Part shown: positions 44,253 to 53,688 of the stretch, in pieces
Layout: every line of letters begins with the position of its first letter
How positions within the stretch are numbered: the stretch's first letter is position 1
Source of the DNA: Bin80 sp964503085
GTDB taxonomy: Bacteria; Bacteroidota; Rhodothermia; Rhodothermales; Bin80
DNA: 64,000 nt
Assembly: GCA_964503085.1 (NCBI GenBank)
Contig: CAZCYQ010000013.1
Location: 1 to 64,000 of the forward strand
Reading direction: 5' to 3'
Notes under the pieces: generated by a model
The model's database searches: none
Told to the model about the DNA's origin: nothing
Seen by the model: only the letters and a program-made list of their open reading frames with translations
Made by a program: the position numbers and the translations under genes

Positions 44253-46700
44253 ATGAAGATCTCTTACAACTGGCTGTCCAAGTACGTAGAGCATGAACTG
44301 TCCCCGGAGGACCTCGCACATGCTTTAACGATGTCTGGACTTGAGGTCGAGGACGTTCTGCATCTCGGTCCAACATTGGATGGCGTCTACGTCGGACGCG
44401 TAGCGTCGGTACGTCCGCACCCAAACGCTGACCACTTGAAACTTTGCGATGTTGATCTGGGAACGGACGAATTAATCCCCGTCGTTTGTGGCGCTCCCAA
44501 TGTTGCCGCTGACCAACGGGTACCAGTAGCAACAATCGGTGCTCATCTGGCCATCGGCGAAAAAGTACTCAAGATCAAAAAATCCAAAATACGTGGCCAG
44601 GTGTCCATGGGGATGATCTGCGCGGAGGATGAACTTGGACTGTCTGATGACCACAGCGGTATCATGGTCCTATCCGAAAACGCGGTAATTGGCGAACCCT
44701 TGCTGGACTATCTAAAAAGAGAGGGACTGGAGGTGAGTGATACGGCACTGGATATTGCCATCACGCCAAACCGGGCGGATGCAACCAGCCATATAGGAGT
44801 AGCCCGAGACGTATCCGCACTGCAAAATGTGCCGCTACTGCATCCGGAAGTTTCCATTCCGCCAGACGGTGGTGAGACGGCCCAACATATCAAGGTCGAA
44901 ATCCAATGCCCCGACTTGTGTCGCCGTTATGTGGCAATGATTGTCACAGATGTAAAGGTCGGTCCTTCCCCGGCCTGGCTAAAGCGACGACTGGAAGCCA
45001 TCGGTCTTCGTACCATCAACAATGTTGTTGATGCGACCAATTTTGTAATGTATGAATGCGGGCAGCCTCTACATGCATTCGACTATGACCGTATAGCTAA
45101 ACAACGAATTGTGGTCCGGGAATCTGTTGAGGGAGAGGAGTTTACCACGCTTGATGGCAAAAATCATACGCTGTCTGAGGGAGTTGTCCTGATTTGTGAT
45201 GGCGAGCGGCCGGTTGCGATTGGAGGCGTCATGGGTGGCGAAAACTCCGAGGTCGACGAGACTACCTCCAATGTGTTAATTGAAGGGGCCTGGTTTTGCC
45301 CGTCCCGAACGAGACGGTCTGCCAGAGCTCTGGGTATAGCAACAGATGCATCTTACAGATTCGAACGGGGTGTTGATACAGCTATTCAGCCTTGGGCCAC
45401 CACACGTGTAGCCGCACTGATAGCAGAGCTGGGAAATGGATCGGTTACGCCAGGGCTCGTGGATGTGCACCCCCGTACTCCGACAGCAACCAGGCTAGAT
45501 TTACGGCTTACCCGTGTACCCAAAATTCTGGGTATACAAATACCGCGTAAGGATATCCTTCAAATCCTCGCATCGCTCGGATTTGACCCGCACGAAGCAG
45601 GTAACACGATCTCATGCACGGTACCGTCCCATCGGCCTGACATTCATTTAGAGATCGACCTGATAGAAGAGATTGCCCGCATCTACGGGTTTGACCAAAT
45701 ACTGAAACCGAAGTCTTCACCGTTACCTGCATCTGTTCCGGTCGCGCGCCCCGTTGACTTGATACGCGAACGTGTTCATGCCTATCTGAATGGTCACGGA
45801 TTCCGGGAAATCTATACTAACAGCCTGTTGCCCGATGAACAGGCTCTTCAGTTCAGCCAAGCGGTTACCGCAGCGGACTATCCGCCTGTGCGCACCTTGA
45901 ATGCGGTATCCCGCTCCATGGCAACCTTGCGGCCTTCGCTCCTGCCGGGTATGCTGAATGTTATGCAGCACAATGCTCACCACGGACAACGGACGCTCCG
46001 GTTTTATGAGTTCGGGCATGTCTTCCATCTCAGTGAGCATGAAGCAGCCTTTGTAGAGAATTTCTCCGAATATGAAGTGCTTCTATTTGGGATTAGCGGC
46101 CCCGTACGACCGCAGAGCTGGGATGGCAGCATACCTTTAGCAGACTTCTTTGACATCAAGGGCGATGTAGAGAAGCTGCTGAGTCTATTGAACCTTGATT
46201 CTCTTAGTTTGGAGCCAAGTATTGAGCCGACAACGATTACAGCTCATCACATAACACTCTACGCAAACAAGAAGTGGGTAGGAACTATTGCTCGTCTTTC
46301 GGACGAGATTCAGGCGGCCCACGACTTGCCTAATCCTGTTTTCTTTGCCACATTTAATTGGACTAGACTAGCACTGATATGTGAAGAACAGCCACCTACC
46401 GTTTATACACCGGTATCACGTTACCCCGTTGTTGAGCGGGATATTGCTATGGTAGTGGATTCGCAGCAGCCTGTTGGCCCCATGCTCAATAAAGTACGCC
46501 GGGCCGGTCAGACGCTCCTCAAGAATGTAGACATATTTGATATCTATGAGGGTGAGGGAATTGCACCGGGTAAAAAAAGTGTAGCATTTTCATTGCGTTT
46601 CGGCGCAAATCGGACCCTAAGAGATAAAGAGATCGACCACGTAGTTCAAAAAATTGTTACAACTCTTTCTGCACAATTTGACGCGGAGTTACGTGCTTGA
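44253..46700 (+). CDS. pheT: Phenylalanine-tRNA ligase beta subunit
   Basis: An 815-residue subunit of normal length. Domains in order: MKISYNWLSKYVEHELSPED start, a tRNA-binding OB fold (about 40-150, GRVASVRPHPNADHLKLCDV), the B3/B4 editing region (CRRYVAMIVTDVKVGPSPAW, NNVVDATNFVMYECGQPLHA), B5 (RVPKILGIQIPRKDILQILA), the catalytic-like core (RPSLLPGMLNVMQHNAHHGQ) and a C-terminal anticodon-binding FDX-ACB domain (SRYPVVERDIAMVVD). Operon partner of pheS. Confidence 0.96.
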   Translation: MKISYNWLSKYVEHELSPEDLAHALTMSGLEVEDVLHLGPTLDGVYVGRVASVRPHPNADHLKLCDVDLGTDELIPVVCGAPNVAADQRVPVATIGAHLAIGEKVLKIKKSKIRGQVSMGMICAEDELGLSDDHSGIMVLSENAVIGEPLLDYLKREGLEVSDTALDIAITPNRADATSHIGVARDVSALQNVPLLHPEVSIPPDGGETAQHIKVEIQCPDLCRRYVAMIVTDVKVGPSPAWLKRRLEAIGLRTINNVVDATNFVMYECGQPLHAFDYDRIAKQRIVVRESVEGEEFTTLDGKNHTLSEGVVLICDGERPVAIGGVMGGENSEVDETTSNVLIEGAWFCPSRTRRSARALGIATDASYRFERGVDTAIQPWATTRVAALIAELGNGSVTPGLVDVHPRTPTATRLDLRLTRVPKILGIQIPRKDILQILASLGFDPHEAGNTISCTVPSHRPDIHLEIDLIEEIARIYGFDQILKPKSSPLPASVPVARPVDLIRERVHAYLNGHGFREIYTNSLLPDEQALQFSQAVTAADYPPVRTLNAVSRSMATLRPSLLPGMLNVMQHNAHHGQRTLRFYEFGHVFHLSEHEAAFVENFSEYEVLLFGISGPVRPQSWDGSIPLADFFDIKGDVEKLLSLLNLDSLSLEPSIEPTTITAHHITLYANKKWVGTIARLSDEIQAAHDLPNPVFFATFNWTRLALICEEQPPTVYTPVSRYPVVERDIAMVVDSQQPVGPMLNKVRRAGQTLLKNVDIFDIYEGEGIAPGKKSVAFSLRFGANRTLRDKEIDHVVQKIVTTLSAQFDAELRA

Positions 46701-46775
46701 GGGTATTTGACAATGTCAATATGAACCATTACCTTAATTTGAGTTGTTTAAGGCCTGGTTAAGGTTGTTTCTAGC

Positions 46776-47111
46776 ATGATCGTCGAAAATCTACCTCCGG
46801 CACAGAAGCCAGACCTCCCCCCAAGCGGCCAAGGGTTTGATATGCAACCGGCCATCGCTTTGCGGGGAGCCAAGTCACTGCGGCGGCTACGTGACCGTGT
46901 TGAAGCTGCCGTAAAGGAAATCAAGCGCCTGAGGCAACAGAATCGAAAACTCGCAGAGCAGATAGCAGAACTCGAGGCTGCCTCGAATATCAAGCCTACA
47001 AAAGCGGTGCTCACTTTTGATGAAAACGAGCGGGAGCTTCTCGACCGGATCAATAAGTTCATCAGGACTATAGACAATTACTTAGTCTTTGACAAGGAGG
47101 ATGAGGACTGA
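46776..47111 (+). CDS. Coiled-coil protein next to zapA (ZapB-like position)
   Basis: A 111-residue protein. After a Pro-rich N-terminus, residues about 30-72 are a continuous heptad coiled coil (LRRLRDRVEAAVKEIKRLRQ, NRKLAEQIAELEAA). The C-terminal part (TFDENERELLDRINKFIRTI) is acidic and may be helical. It lies 75 bases after pheT and 3 bases before zapA, which suggests a cell-division partner of ZapA analogous to ZapB. This is from position and shape only; sequence identity to ZapB cannot be claimed. Confidence 0.7.
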   Translation: MIVENLPPAQKPDLPPSGQGFDMQPAIALRGAKSLRRLRDRVEAAVKEIKRLRQQNRKLAEQIAELEAASNIKPTKAVLTFDENERELLDRINKFIRTIDNYLVFDKEDED

Positions 47112-47114
47112 TCC

Positions 47115-47426
47115 ATGCACCAACCCCTCAAAGTCCGTATTCTTGGCCGTGATTATCCCCTACTGGTGCAATCCAGTGATGTAGAGACTATGGAGGATGT
47201 TGCCAGGCGTGTAGATCAGCGCATGCGAGCATTTAAGGAGCAACATCCGGACCAGCCAGATCTTGTAGCTGCTGTGATAACAGCCTTATTCTTGGCCGAA
47301 GAACTGGATGGTGCGAGAGAGACTTCTGATGTCTTGGTGGCCGCGCTTGATCGCGAAACAGACCATCTTGACCGCAGATTATCCGAAGTGTTAACGGAGG
47401 TTGATCCGATTTCTATCCAAGAATAG
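47115..47426 (+). CDS. zapA: Cell division protein ZapA
   Basis: A 103-residue protein with the ZapA N-terminal pattern LKVRILGRDYPLLVQSSDVE, followed by EDVARRVDQRMRAFKEQHPD and a C-terminal coiled coil (LAEELDGARETSDVLVAALD). ZapA crosslinks FtsZ filaments at the Z-ring. It is preceded by the coiled-coil gene (3-base gap) and followed by a probable 6S RNA, a neighbourhood widespread in bacteria. Confidence 0.88.
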   Translation: MHQPLKVRILGRDYPLLVQSSDVETMEDVARRVDQRMRAFKEQHPDQPDLVAAVITALFLAEELDGARETSDVLVAALDRETDHLDRRLSEVLTEVDPISIQE

Positions 47427-47459
47427 GGAACAGCATTGCGGCAGCACTGTACCCTGCCT

Positions 47460-47655
47460 ATCCTCGAGCGTCCGTAGTGGTTTAGGCATGTGAACCGACA
47501 CTATCAATTAAAGGGGGTTACACTTCCGGCTTGGACATCAGGCCCCAACCTTGCTTTAGGTCGTGATCGCGCAGGGGACGATGGAAGGGTCTGAGCAACC
47601 CCCAATCTTGTACCTTGGGGTTCACACCCACCGTTGCGGACGCCCGCGGACACCT
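47460..47655 (+). ncRNA. ssrS: Probable 6S RNA
   Basis: The 430-base gap after zapA folds into a long rod by perfect helices read from the sequence. GCGTCCG (47468-47474) pairs with CGGACGC (47637-47643), GTGG (47477-47480) with CCAC (47628-47631), GTGAACC (47490-47496) with GGTTCAC (47619-47625), GGGGGTT (47513-47519) with AACCCCC (47597-47603), and CTTCC (47523-47527) with GGAAG (47583-47587). Between the third and fourth helices is a large open bubble of about 16 nt on each side. Rod shape, central bubble, about 180-nt size and location just after zapA are those of 6S RNA, which mimics an open promoter and sequesters RNA polymerase. Ends are approximate. Confidence 0.7.
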
Positions 47656-47857
47656 TTGCAACTAATTGGAGCTGTCTCTACTTAAACGGCTACTCCGCAA
47701 AGCCGTCAATTTCCTCGGTAAGGTTTGAGCATAAACCTACCCTGAAACACGCCACCAATTCTAGAATTTCTGGAACCTGAGCTTCCTCCATATCCCTGCT
47801 AAGGAACCCTTCCCTGTCCAAACGGTAACCCAAGCCCTAGGGAAAAATCATAAAGAC
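47656..47857. other. Spacer between the 6S candidate and rny
   Basis: About 200 bases with no gene. The GGCTACTCCGCAAAGCC stretch near 47688-47704 could form a small hairpin. The rny promoter is expected here. Confidence 0.35.
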
Positions 47858-49537
47858 ATGGACGGTAGTTTGCAAGCCGTCCTGTTGTTGGCCGTTGCCA
47901 TCGTAGCGTTTGGTGCAGGCCTAATTATTGCTTGGCAGATCGCCGCTAGAACTGCCAAAGGCAATCTTAGGAGTGCACGCGAACAAGCATCAGCAATTAT
48001 AACCCTAGCAGAAGAAGAGTCTACCGCCTTGAAAGCGGAGGCCCTTAAGAAAGCTAGAACAGAGCTTGACCATGATCGTGCTGAATTCAATGCTCAGCGT
48101 ACCGCCTTGGAAAAAGATCGGGCAGAACTGGAACAGGATAAACAAAGGTCCAGAGCAAAGAATGATCGCCAACGCAAGAAGCTCAACAACAGGAACCGGC
48201 GCCTAACAAAAAAACAAAAACTCTTGGGGAACGCAGCGGAAGCGATTGCGATACTCCAGGCAGAAAGTGAAAAGATCAACCACCAGGCCGAGACCCTGCG
48301 TGCGAGCGCTGAAAAGCTTGTGCAGCGGGCCTCTCAGCGTATTGGTGACTTGGATGCCAAGGAGCATAGGCTCACCTCGCTCATCAATGATCGCATTGAG
48401 AAACTGGAGGTTATCGCAAGCCTGACCCAGGATCAGGCACGTCAGCACCTACGAGAGGAGATCGTTGAGAAGGCACGGGAAGATGCTGCCCTTGCGCTGT
48501 TGGAAATACGGGACGAAAAACAGCGCACCGCCAAACATGAGGCGCAGAAAATCGTCCTTACCACGATGCAACGACTCGTGAGAGACGAGGTTGAGTCGAA
48601 CTCGGTATCAGTAGTTCCCGTGCCCTCCGAGAGCATTAAAGGACGCATTATCGGAAGGGAGGGACGAAACCTTCGTGCATTTGAAACCGCTGCACAAGTG
48701 GATCTACTGATCGACGATACCCCCGGCGCAGTCGTAATCAGTTCATTTGATCCCTATCGGCGCGAAATAGCACGAATAGCTTTAAGCAACCTCATACGAG
48801 ATGGACGCATTCATCCTGCGAGTGTCGAGCAATTCGTAAGTAAAGCCCAAAAAGTTGTCGAGGAAGAGATCCAGGAAGTAGGCGAACGCACTGTTCTTGA
48901 ACTGAGACTGCGCGGAATGAAAAAAGGCCTTACCTCAATCGTCGGGAAAATGAAATACCGGACAAGCTATGGCCAAAGTCTACTCAGTCACAGTATGCAG
49001 GTAGCACGACTCTGCTCACTTATGGCAGCAGAAATGGGCCTCGACGCCCGTATGGCCCGGCGGGCAGGCCTATTGCACGACATTGGCAAAGTTCTTCAGG
49101 AATCTGATGATCAACCCCATGCACTCGTCGGCATGGAGTACTGCAAACAATACAAAGAACACGAGGAAATTTGCAACGCGGTAGGCTCGCACCACGACGA
49201 GATCGAAATGACCACACTATACGCACCTATCGTACAGATATGCGACGCCATCAGTGGGGCTCGGCCAGGTGCACGCCATATACGCCGCGAAGAGTATCTC
49301 GAACGTCTACGGGATATGGAAGAGATCGCCAAATCATTTGAAGGTGTTGGACTGGCCTATGCGATCCAGGGAGGACGAGAACTCCGTGTTATCGTTCAGC
49401 ATACAAAAGTGTCCGACAAAAAGACACGCGAACTTGCGGAGAACATATCTTTGCGAATCCAGAACGAGCTCACGTACCCCGGTCAGGTAAATGTGACCGT
49501 TATACGTGAGGTCCGTGGACAAGCTACCGCTCGATAA
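47858..49537 (+). CDS. rny: Ribonuclease Y
   Basis: A 559-residue membrane-anchored endoribonuclease. An N-terminal transmembrane helix (LQAVLLLAVAIVAFGAGLII) is followed by a long charged coiled coil to about 230, a KH RNA-binding domain (about 250-310, IKGRIIGREGRNLRAFETAA), and an HD domain (about 365-470, SHSMQVARLCSLMAAEMGLD, RAGLLHDIGKVL, GSHHDEIEM) with the metal-binding His-Asp. It initiates mRNA decay. Normal length. It closes the conserved block after zapA and the 6S candidate. Confidence 0.95.
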   Translation: MDGSLQAVLLLAVAIVAFGAGLIIAWQIAARTAKGNLRSAREQASAIITLAEEESTALKAEALKKARTELDHDRAEFNAQRTALEKDRAELEQDKQRSRAKNDRQRKKLNNRNRRLTKKQKLLGNAAEAIAILQAESEKINHQAETLRASAEKLVQRASQRIGDLDAKEHRLTSLINDRIEKLEVIASLTQDQARQHLREEIVEKAREDAALALLEIRDEKQRTAKHEAQKIVLTTMQRLVRDEVESNSVSVVPVPSESIKGRIIGREGRNLRAFETAAQVDLLIDDTPGAVVISSFDPYRREIARIALSNLIRDGRIHPASVEQFVSKAQKVVEEEIQEVGERTVLELRLRGMKKGLTSIVGKMKYRTSYGQSLLSHSMQVARLCSLMAAEMGLDARMARRAGLLHDIGKVLQESDDQPHALVGMEYCKQYKEHEEICNAVGSHHDEIEMTTLYAPIVQICDAISGARPGARHIRREEYLERLRDMEEIAKSFEGVGLAYAIQGGRELRVIVQHTKVSDKKTRELAENISLRIQNELTYPGQVNVTVIREVRGQATAR

Positions 49538-49764
49538 GTCCAATACAATTGTGTCCATAACTGTACAGATTGAATGGAACCTTACGAACCAATTTCGCGG
49601 ATACTTGGGATCACTAATAAGAAGATTCATAGCTGTGCAGCCGCGCCAGTCCCGGACGCCGATAGCAGATACGGCCATAAGAGCTATTGCACTGCTGCTG
49701 CGATATTGCTCCAAACGTCCTGTTTTTGCACGCTACAGTTGAATACGTAACCGCCAATATTAAC

Positions 49765-50985
49765 ATGCAACGACTGGTTATTCTGTCCCTAGTCCTTTTA
49801 GCAAGCTGCGCGCAAGACTATACCAACAATACTATGGAACGTGCACAAGCGCTTGCAGAAGAATATCTCATTATTGACGGGCACATTGATGTTCCCTATC
49901 GCATGACCCGATACACAGAAGATATCAGTCAGGAAACCATTGGGGGTGATTTTGACTATCCAAGAGCGGTCGCAGGTGGGTTGAATGCCCCGTTCATGTC
50001 GATTTACATCCCGAGCGCACGACAGGAAGTTCCTAGCTCTGCTCAGAGCCTTGCAGATTCACTGATTGACATGGTAGAGGGCTTTGTTGCGCACGCGCCG
50101 GATAAATTTGCCATTGCTACCCGGTCGTCTGATTTGGCTGAGCACAAGGCAGAGGGGCTGATTTCACTGCCTATGGGCTTGGAGAATGGGGCGCCGGTTC
50201 ACAGCGTGACAGATCTGGAGCATTACTACGCACGGGGTATCCGCTACATCACACTCACTCATGGAAGGGATAATCAGCTGTGCGATTCCTCCTACGATTC
50301 AACACGAACATGGAATGGACTCAGCCCGCTTGGGGAAGAGATCGTAGACCATATGAATCGGCTGGGCGTGATCATAGATATCTCGCATCTGACCGACAGT
50401 ACCATCTCCCAAATTCTGCGTCGCAGCAGTGCACCCGTACTTGCTTCACACTCTTCAGCCCGCCATTTTACACCGGGCTGGGAGCGTAATTTAAGTGACG
50501 AACTCATTCAGGCAACAGCTGCCAAGGGCGGGGTGATCATGGTCAGTTACGGCTCTTCGTTCGTTCGTGGCGAATACCAGGAGCCCGGACGCGCGCTGGC
50601 CGCTGCGATCGAAGCCTATCTGGAAGAAAATAATATCGCTCCCGGCAGTAGAGAGGGAATCCTCTATCGTGAATCACAGCGCAAATCAAATCCGTTGGGC
50701 ACGTTGGCGGAGTTGGTAGACCACATTGATCATGTAGTCAAACTGGTCGGGATTGATCACGTCGGAATTGGCAGTGATTTCGACGGGGTGACCGCACTGC
50801 CCAAAGACCTGGAAGATGTATCAACGTACCCTAACCTGATTGCCGAATTATTGCGTCGCGGATACTCCGACGAGGATATTGGAAAGATTCTCGGAGGCAA
50901 CGCACTCAGAGTCTGGCAGGCTGTTGAAAACCACGCTGTCGGCTACACACCACGCATTGCATCCGAAACAAATGCCGACACCTGA
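49765..50985 (+). CDS. Membrane dipeptidase (peptidase M19), lipoprotein
   Basis: A 406-residue zinc dipeptidase. ATG at 49765 gives a lipobox (LSLVLLASC, Cys near 13). M19 landmarks are LIIDGHIDVPYRM (metal HxD), LPMGLENGAPV, YITLTHGRDNQLCDS, VIIDISHLTD, ASHSSARHFTPGWERNLSDE and VGIDHVGIGSDFDG. Family members hydrolyse dipeptides and tolerate D-residues. The last 43 bases overlap, tail to tail, the 3' end of glyS. Confidence 0.9.
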   Translation: MQRLVILSLVLLASCAQDYTNNTMERAQALAEEYLIIDGHIDVPYRMTRYTEDISQETIGGDFDYPRAVAGGLNAPFMSIYIPSARQEVPSSAQSLADSLIDMVEGFVAHAPDKFAIATRSSDLAEHKAEGLISLPMGLENGAPVHSVTDLEHYYARGIRYITLTHGRDNQLCDSSYDSTRTWNGLSPLGEEIVDHMNRLGVIIDISHLTDSTISQILRRSSAPVLASHSSARHFTPGWERNLSDELIQATAAKGGVIMVSYGSSFVRGEYQEPGRALAAAIEAYLEENNIAPGSREGILYRESQRKSNPLGTLAELVDHIDHVVKLVGIDHVGIGSDFDGVTALPKDLEDVSTYPNLIAELLRRGYSDEDIGKILGGNALRVWQAVENHAVGYTPRIASETNADT

Positions 50986-52373
50986 GCATCGGCTATCCGT
51001 ACCTGCTCCAGGGTATCTCGGTTGCGAATAGTGACTCCATCCCCTTCAAGGGTATCGCGATCGATCGTGATGCATAGCGGCGCGCCCGCCTCATCCATCC
51101 TGCGGTAACGCTTACCTATGGATCCTTTTTCGTCGTAGAATACGTTCCACTCGCGTCTGAGCGTATCTGTGATGGCACGGGCACGCTCCGGCATGCCGTC
51201 TCTGCGCAACAACGGAAATACACCTACCTTTATGGGAGCCACGGATGGTGCAAAGGCCATAACTGTGCGGCTTCGCCCCTCAACAGTGTCTTTGCGGTAG
51301 GCTTCACAAAGCAGCATCAAGACCGTGCGGTCCAATCCAGCAGAAGTTTCTACCACAAACGGGATGAATCTGCTACCCGACGCCTGATCAAAGATTTGCA
51401 TCTTTTTCCCAGAATACTCCTGATGTCTGCGGAGGTCATAGTCCGTCCTGGAATGGATACCCTCGATCTCCTGCCATCCAATTGGAAACTCATACTGAAT
51501 ATCAACGGCTGCATCAGCATAATGGGCGGGCTTTTCGTGGACATGCCAGCGAAGTTTTGACGCCGGAATACCGTTCCGTACATGCCAGTCCCACCTGCGC
51601 GAACGCCACAATTCATAGGCTTCGCGTTGTGTACCTGGTTGCACGAAGTATTGCATTTCCATTTGCTCAAATTCACGCATCCGGAAAATGAACTGGCGTG
51701 CAACAATTTCATTGCGAAAAGCCTTGCCGATTTGTGCAATACCAAATGGAATCTGCACGCGTGAGGTCGCCAATACGTTTTGAAAATTCACGAAGATGCC
51801 TTGTGCGGTTTCGGGGCGTAGATAGATGGAGGCATCCTCGCCAGCGAGTGCTCCCATTTTTGTTTCGAACATCATATTGAACTGACGTACATCAGTCCAG
51901 TCGAACGCTCTCGAGTCGGGACTACGAATTTCTTCTGATAGAATGAGCGAATGGAGCGCTTTCGGCATATTCTCTGCATTGAGCGCCTCCGTGAATCGTT
52001 TTTGCACTGTATCGGCACGTTCCGTTTTGCCTTTTGATCGCAAACGGTCTACGTGTTGCTCAATAAGTTGATCAGCGCGATATCGACGCTTTGATGCTTT
52101 ATCATCAATCAATGGGTCGTGGAATGCATCAACATGCCCGGACGCTTTCCATACTCTGGGATGCATCAGAATTGCTGCGTCTATGCCTTCGATATTTTTG
52201 TTGGCATAGACCATGTCACGCCACCACTGCTCGCGTACATTTCGCTTCAGTTCCACGCCCAAAGGGCCGTAATCGTAGGTAGCTCCCAGTCCACCATATA
52301 TCTCCGAAGACTGAAAAACAAACCCCCTGCGCTTGCAGAGTGCCGTAATCTCGTCAAATCTTGTGCTGTTCAT
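50943..52373 (-). CDS. glyS: Glycine-tRNA ligase (dimeric class II type)
   Basis: A 476-residue alpha2-type GlyRS. ATG at 52373 starts MNSTRFDEITALCKRRGFVF; an in-frame TTG at 52394 would add seven residues. Landmarks are SSEIYGGLGATYDYGPLGVE, motif 2 region PFGIAQIGKAFRNEI with RMREFEQMEMQYFVQPG, motif 3 region SAGLDRTVLMLL, and a C-terminal anticodon-binding domain (APIKVGVFPLLRRDGMPERA). It charges tRNA-Gly. Its end overlaps the convergent dipeptidase gene by 43 bases; no terminator is possible between them. Confidence 0.95.
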   Translation of the reverse strand: MNSTRFDEITALCKRRGFVFQSSEIYGGLGATYDYGPLGVELKRNVREQWWRDMVYANKNIEGIDAAILMHPRVWKASGHVDAFHDPLIDDKASKRRYRADQLIEQHVDRLRSKGKTERADTVQKRFTEALNAENMPKALHSLILSEEIRSPDSRAFDWTDVRQFNMMFETKMGALAGEDASIYLRPETAQGIFVNFQNVLATSRVQIPFGIAQIGKAFRNEIVARQFIFRMREFEQMEMQYFVQPGTQREAYELWRSRRWDWHVRNGIPASKLRWHVHEKPAHYADAAVDIQYEFPIGWQEIEGIHSRTDYDLRRHQEYSGKKMQIFDQASGSRFIPFVVETSAGLDRTVLMLLCEAYRKDTVEGRSRTVMAFAPSVAPIKVGVFPLLRRDGMPERARAITDTLRREWNVFYDEKGSIGKRYRRMDEAGAPLCITIDRDTLEGDGVTIRNRDTLEQVRIADAQVSAFVSDAMRGV

Positions 52374-52985
52374 TGATTGCAGTTCAAATGCCAAGCGCGT
52401 AAACCATTAGCGTTGATCAATGATCAACATTAACTCACATCCGGGAAGGACAGCTCACCGGACAAAGTCCAGGTTGATGGGACACCTCAGCATAATGAAC
52501 TTACTGTACGGCACGAGGGTTACCGTAAATGCCAGTTGGGGAGACCCGCGATACGGCGCGGACAGTCCACCCGCCCAAGCAACAACATTGGGCTTTGATG
52601 TTACTGATTCAAACCAACGCACCACCCACAGCGTGATCACATTACCGGCCCCCCACCAGAACCTCTGCACAACTTACAAATTCATGCAACCAATCTCCTC
52701 ACCGATTCGACATTCCTTCATCATGCACGCATCGGCGTGGTGTCAAACATTTCGAAACTGGTACAAATTCTAATACAAATGTGGGCGTGGTCAATATGTA
52801 TTCTCGTACGGATACCGAGAATTGGCAGCTTTCTGTAGGTATCAGTTCAGACTGCTACAACCGTCCGTGTGACGAAACAGCCACGGAGAGTATCTCCCCA
52901 AGCAGAGACGGAACGAAAGGTATCCTCAACTCTGGGCTAGTTGGAGATAGCCTCAGTTTGCGGGTCAAGCGGGGGACTCCTCGGA
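52374..52985. other. Intergenic stretch, no supportable gene
   Basis: About 610 bases between glyS and the coiled-coil protein gene, both leftward. An open frame on the plus strand at 52420-52773 has no recognisable sequence, no signal peptide and irregular composition, so I do not call it. No RNA or strong hairpin seen. Confidence 0.45.
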
Positions 52986-53417
52986 TCAAAAAATGAAGAC
53001 CAGCGCGGCAATAATAAGCCCTCCAATTCCCAACATTGTTCCAATCATCCAACGAATAATGCGAGTTTCAGCGGCACTTATTTCTCCACGTACACCACTT
53101 ATTTCTCCACGTACACCACTTATTTCTCCACGTACACCACTTATTTCTCCACGTACACCACTTATTTCTTCGCGTACAGCACTTATTTCTTCGCGTACAA
53201 CACTTATTCTTTCACTTAACTTGCCTTCAACTTCGTTTATTCTTTCACTTAACTCTGCACGTACGATATTTATTTGGTTACGCACGAACTCTTTCGTTGC
53301 AACGTCGGCATGTTGTTGCTCCACAGCATGCGCGATGACTACAGCGTGTGCTTGGGCCTGGTCCCAATCAACCCCTGCTTCGGAAAGATCACGTGCTATG
53401 GATAAGGTGTCTATCAT
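52986..53417 (-). CDS. Coiled-coil membrane protein (DUF1640/CCDC90-like)
   Basis: A 143-residue protein. ATG at 53417 gives MIDTLSIARDLSEAGVDWDQ, the typical N-terminus of DUF1640 proteins (another ATG is at 53435). Then come AHAVEQQHADVATKEFVRNQ and a long coiled coil in which EISGVRG is repeated in exact seven-residue steps. A single transmembrane helix closes the chain (WMIGTMLGIGGLIIAALVFIF, 21 residues; core MIGTMLGIGGLIIAALV). The topology, coiled coil plus C-terminal anchor, matches the family related to mitochondrial CCDC90/MCUR1. Function in bacteria is unknown. Neighbours give no clue. Confidence 0.7.
   Translation of the reverse strand: MIDTLSIARDLSEAGVDWDQAQAHAVVIAHAVEQQHADVATKEFVRNQINIVRAELSERINEVEGKLSERISVVREEISAVREEISGVRGEISGVRGEISGVRGEISGVRGEISAAETRIIRWMIGTMLGIGGLIIAALVFIF
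53075..53221 (-). repeat. Seven tandem 21-bp units encoding coiled-coil heptads
   Basis: Units start with CACTTATTTC on the plus strand at 53075, 53096, 53117, 53138, 53159, 53180 and 53201. The first four are identical; the last three diverge progressively. Each unit is exactly one heptad (EISGVRG and variants), so copy changes lengthen or shorten the coil by one heptad without shifting phase. Confidence 0.9.
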
Positions 53418-53688
53418 GGCAGGCATCGCTCGCATAAAGTAGGTATGGTTGCGATTTGTATTGATTCTCGTTTGTTCAGACCTTTGAAACTGTATGCTCC
53501 TTCCAGGGATTCGGTTCCAAGCCATTCCTCGCAGTGCACAACAGCTACGCGCATGGCAGATTCATTGCCTATCAGAAACTCTCATCACTCCGACGAACCA
53601 GTGAAAATACGCATATTCTCGACAAACATAGGCTTTTGGAAATCATGCATGTTTCAAATAAGTAGAATACGTAACACCAATCGCGTTC

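Noticed and set aside
52420..52773. Open frame of 117 codons in the gap beside glyS
   Set aside because: No homology, no signal or membrane segment, irregular composition and no neighbour support.
53075..53221. Possible CRISPR or noncoding tandem array
   Set aside because: Units are 21 bp, directly adjoining, and encode coiled-coil heptads in a good gene.
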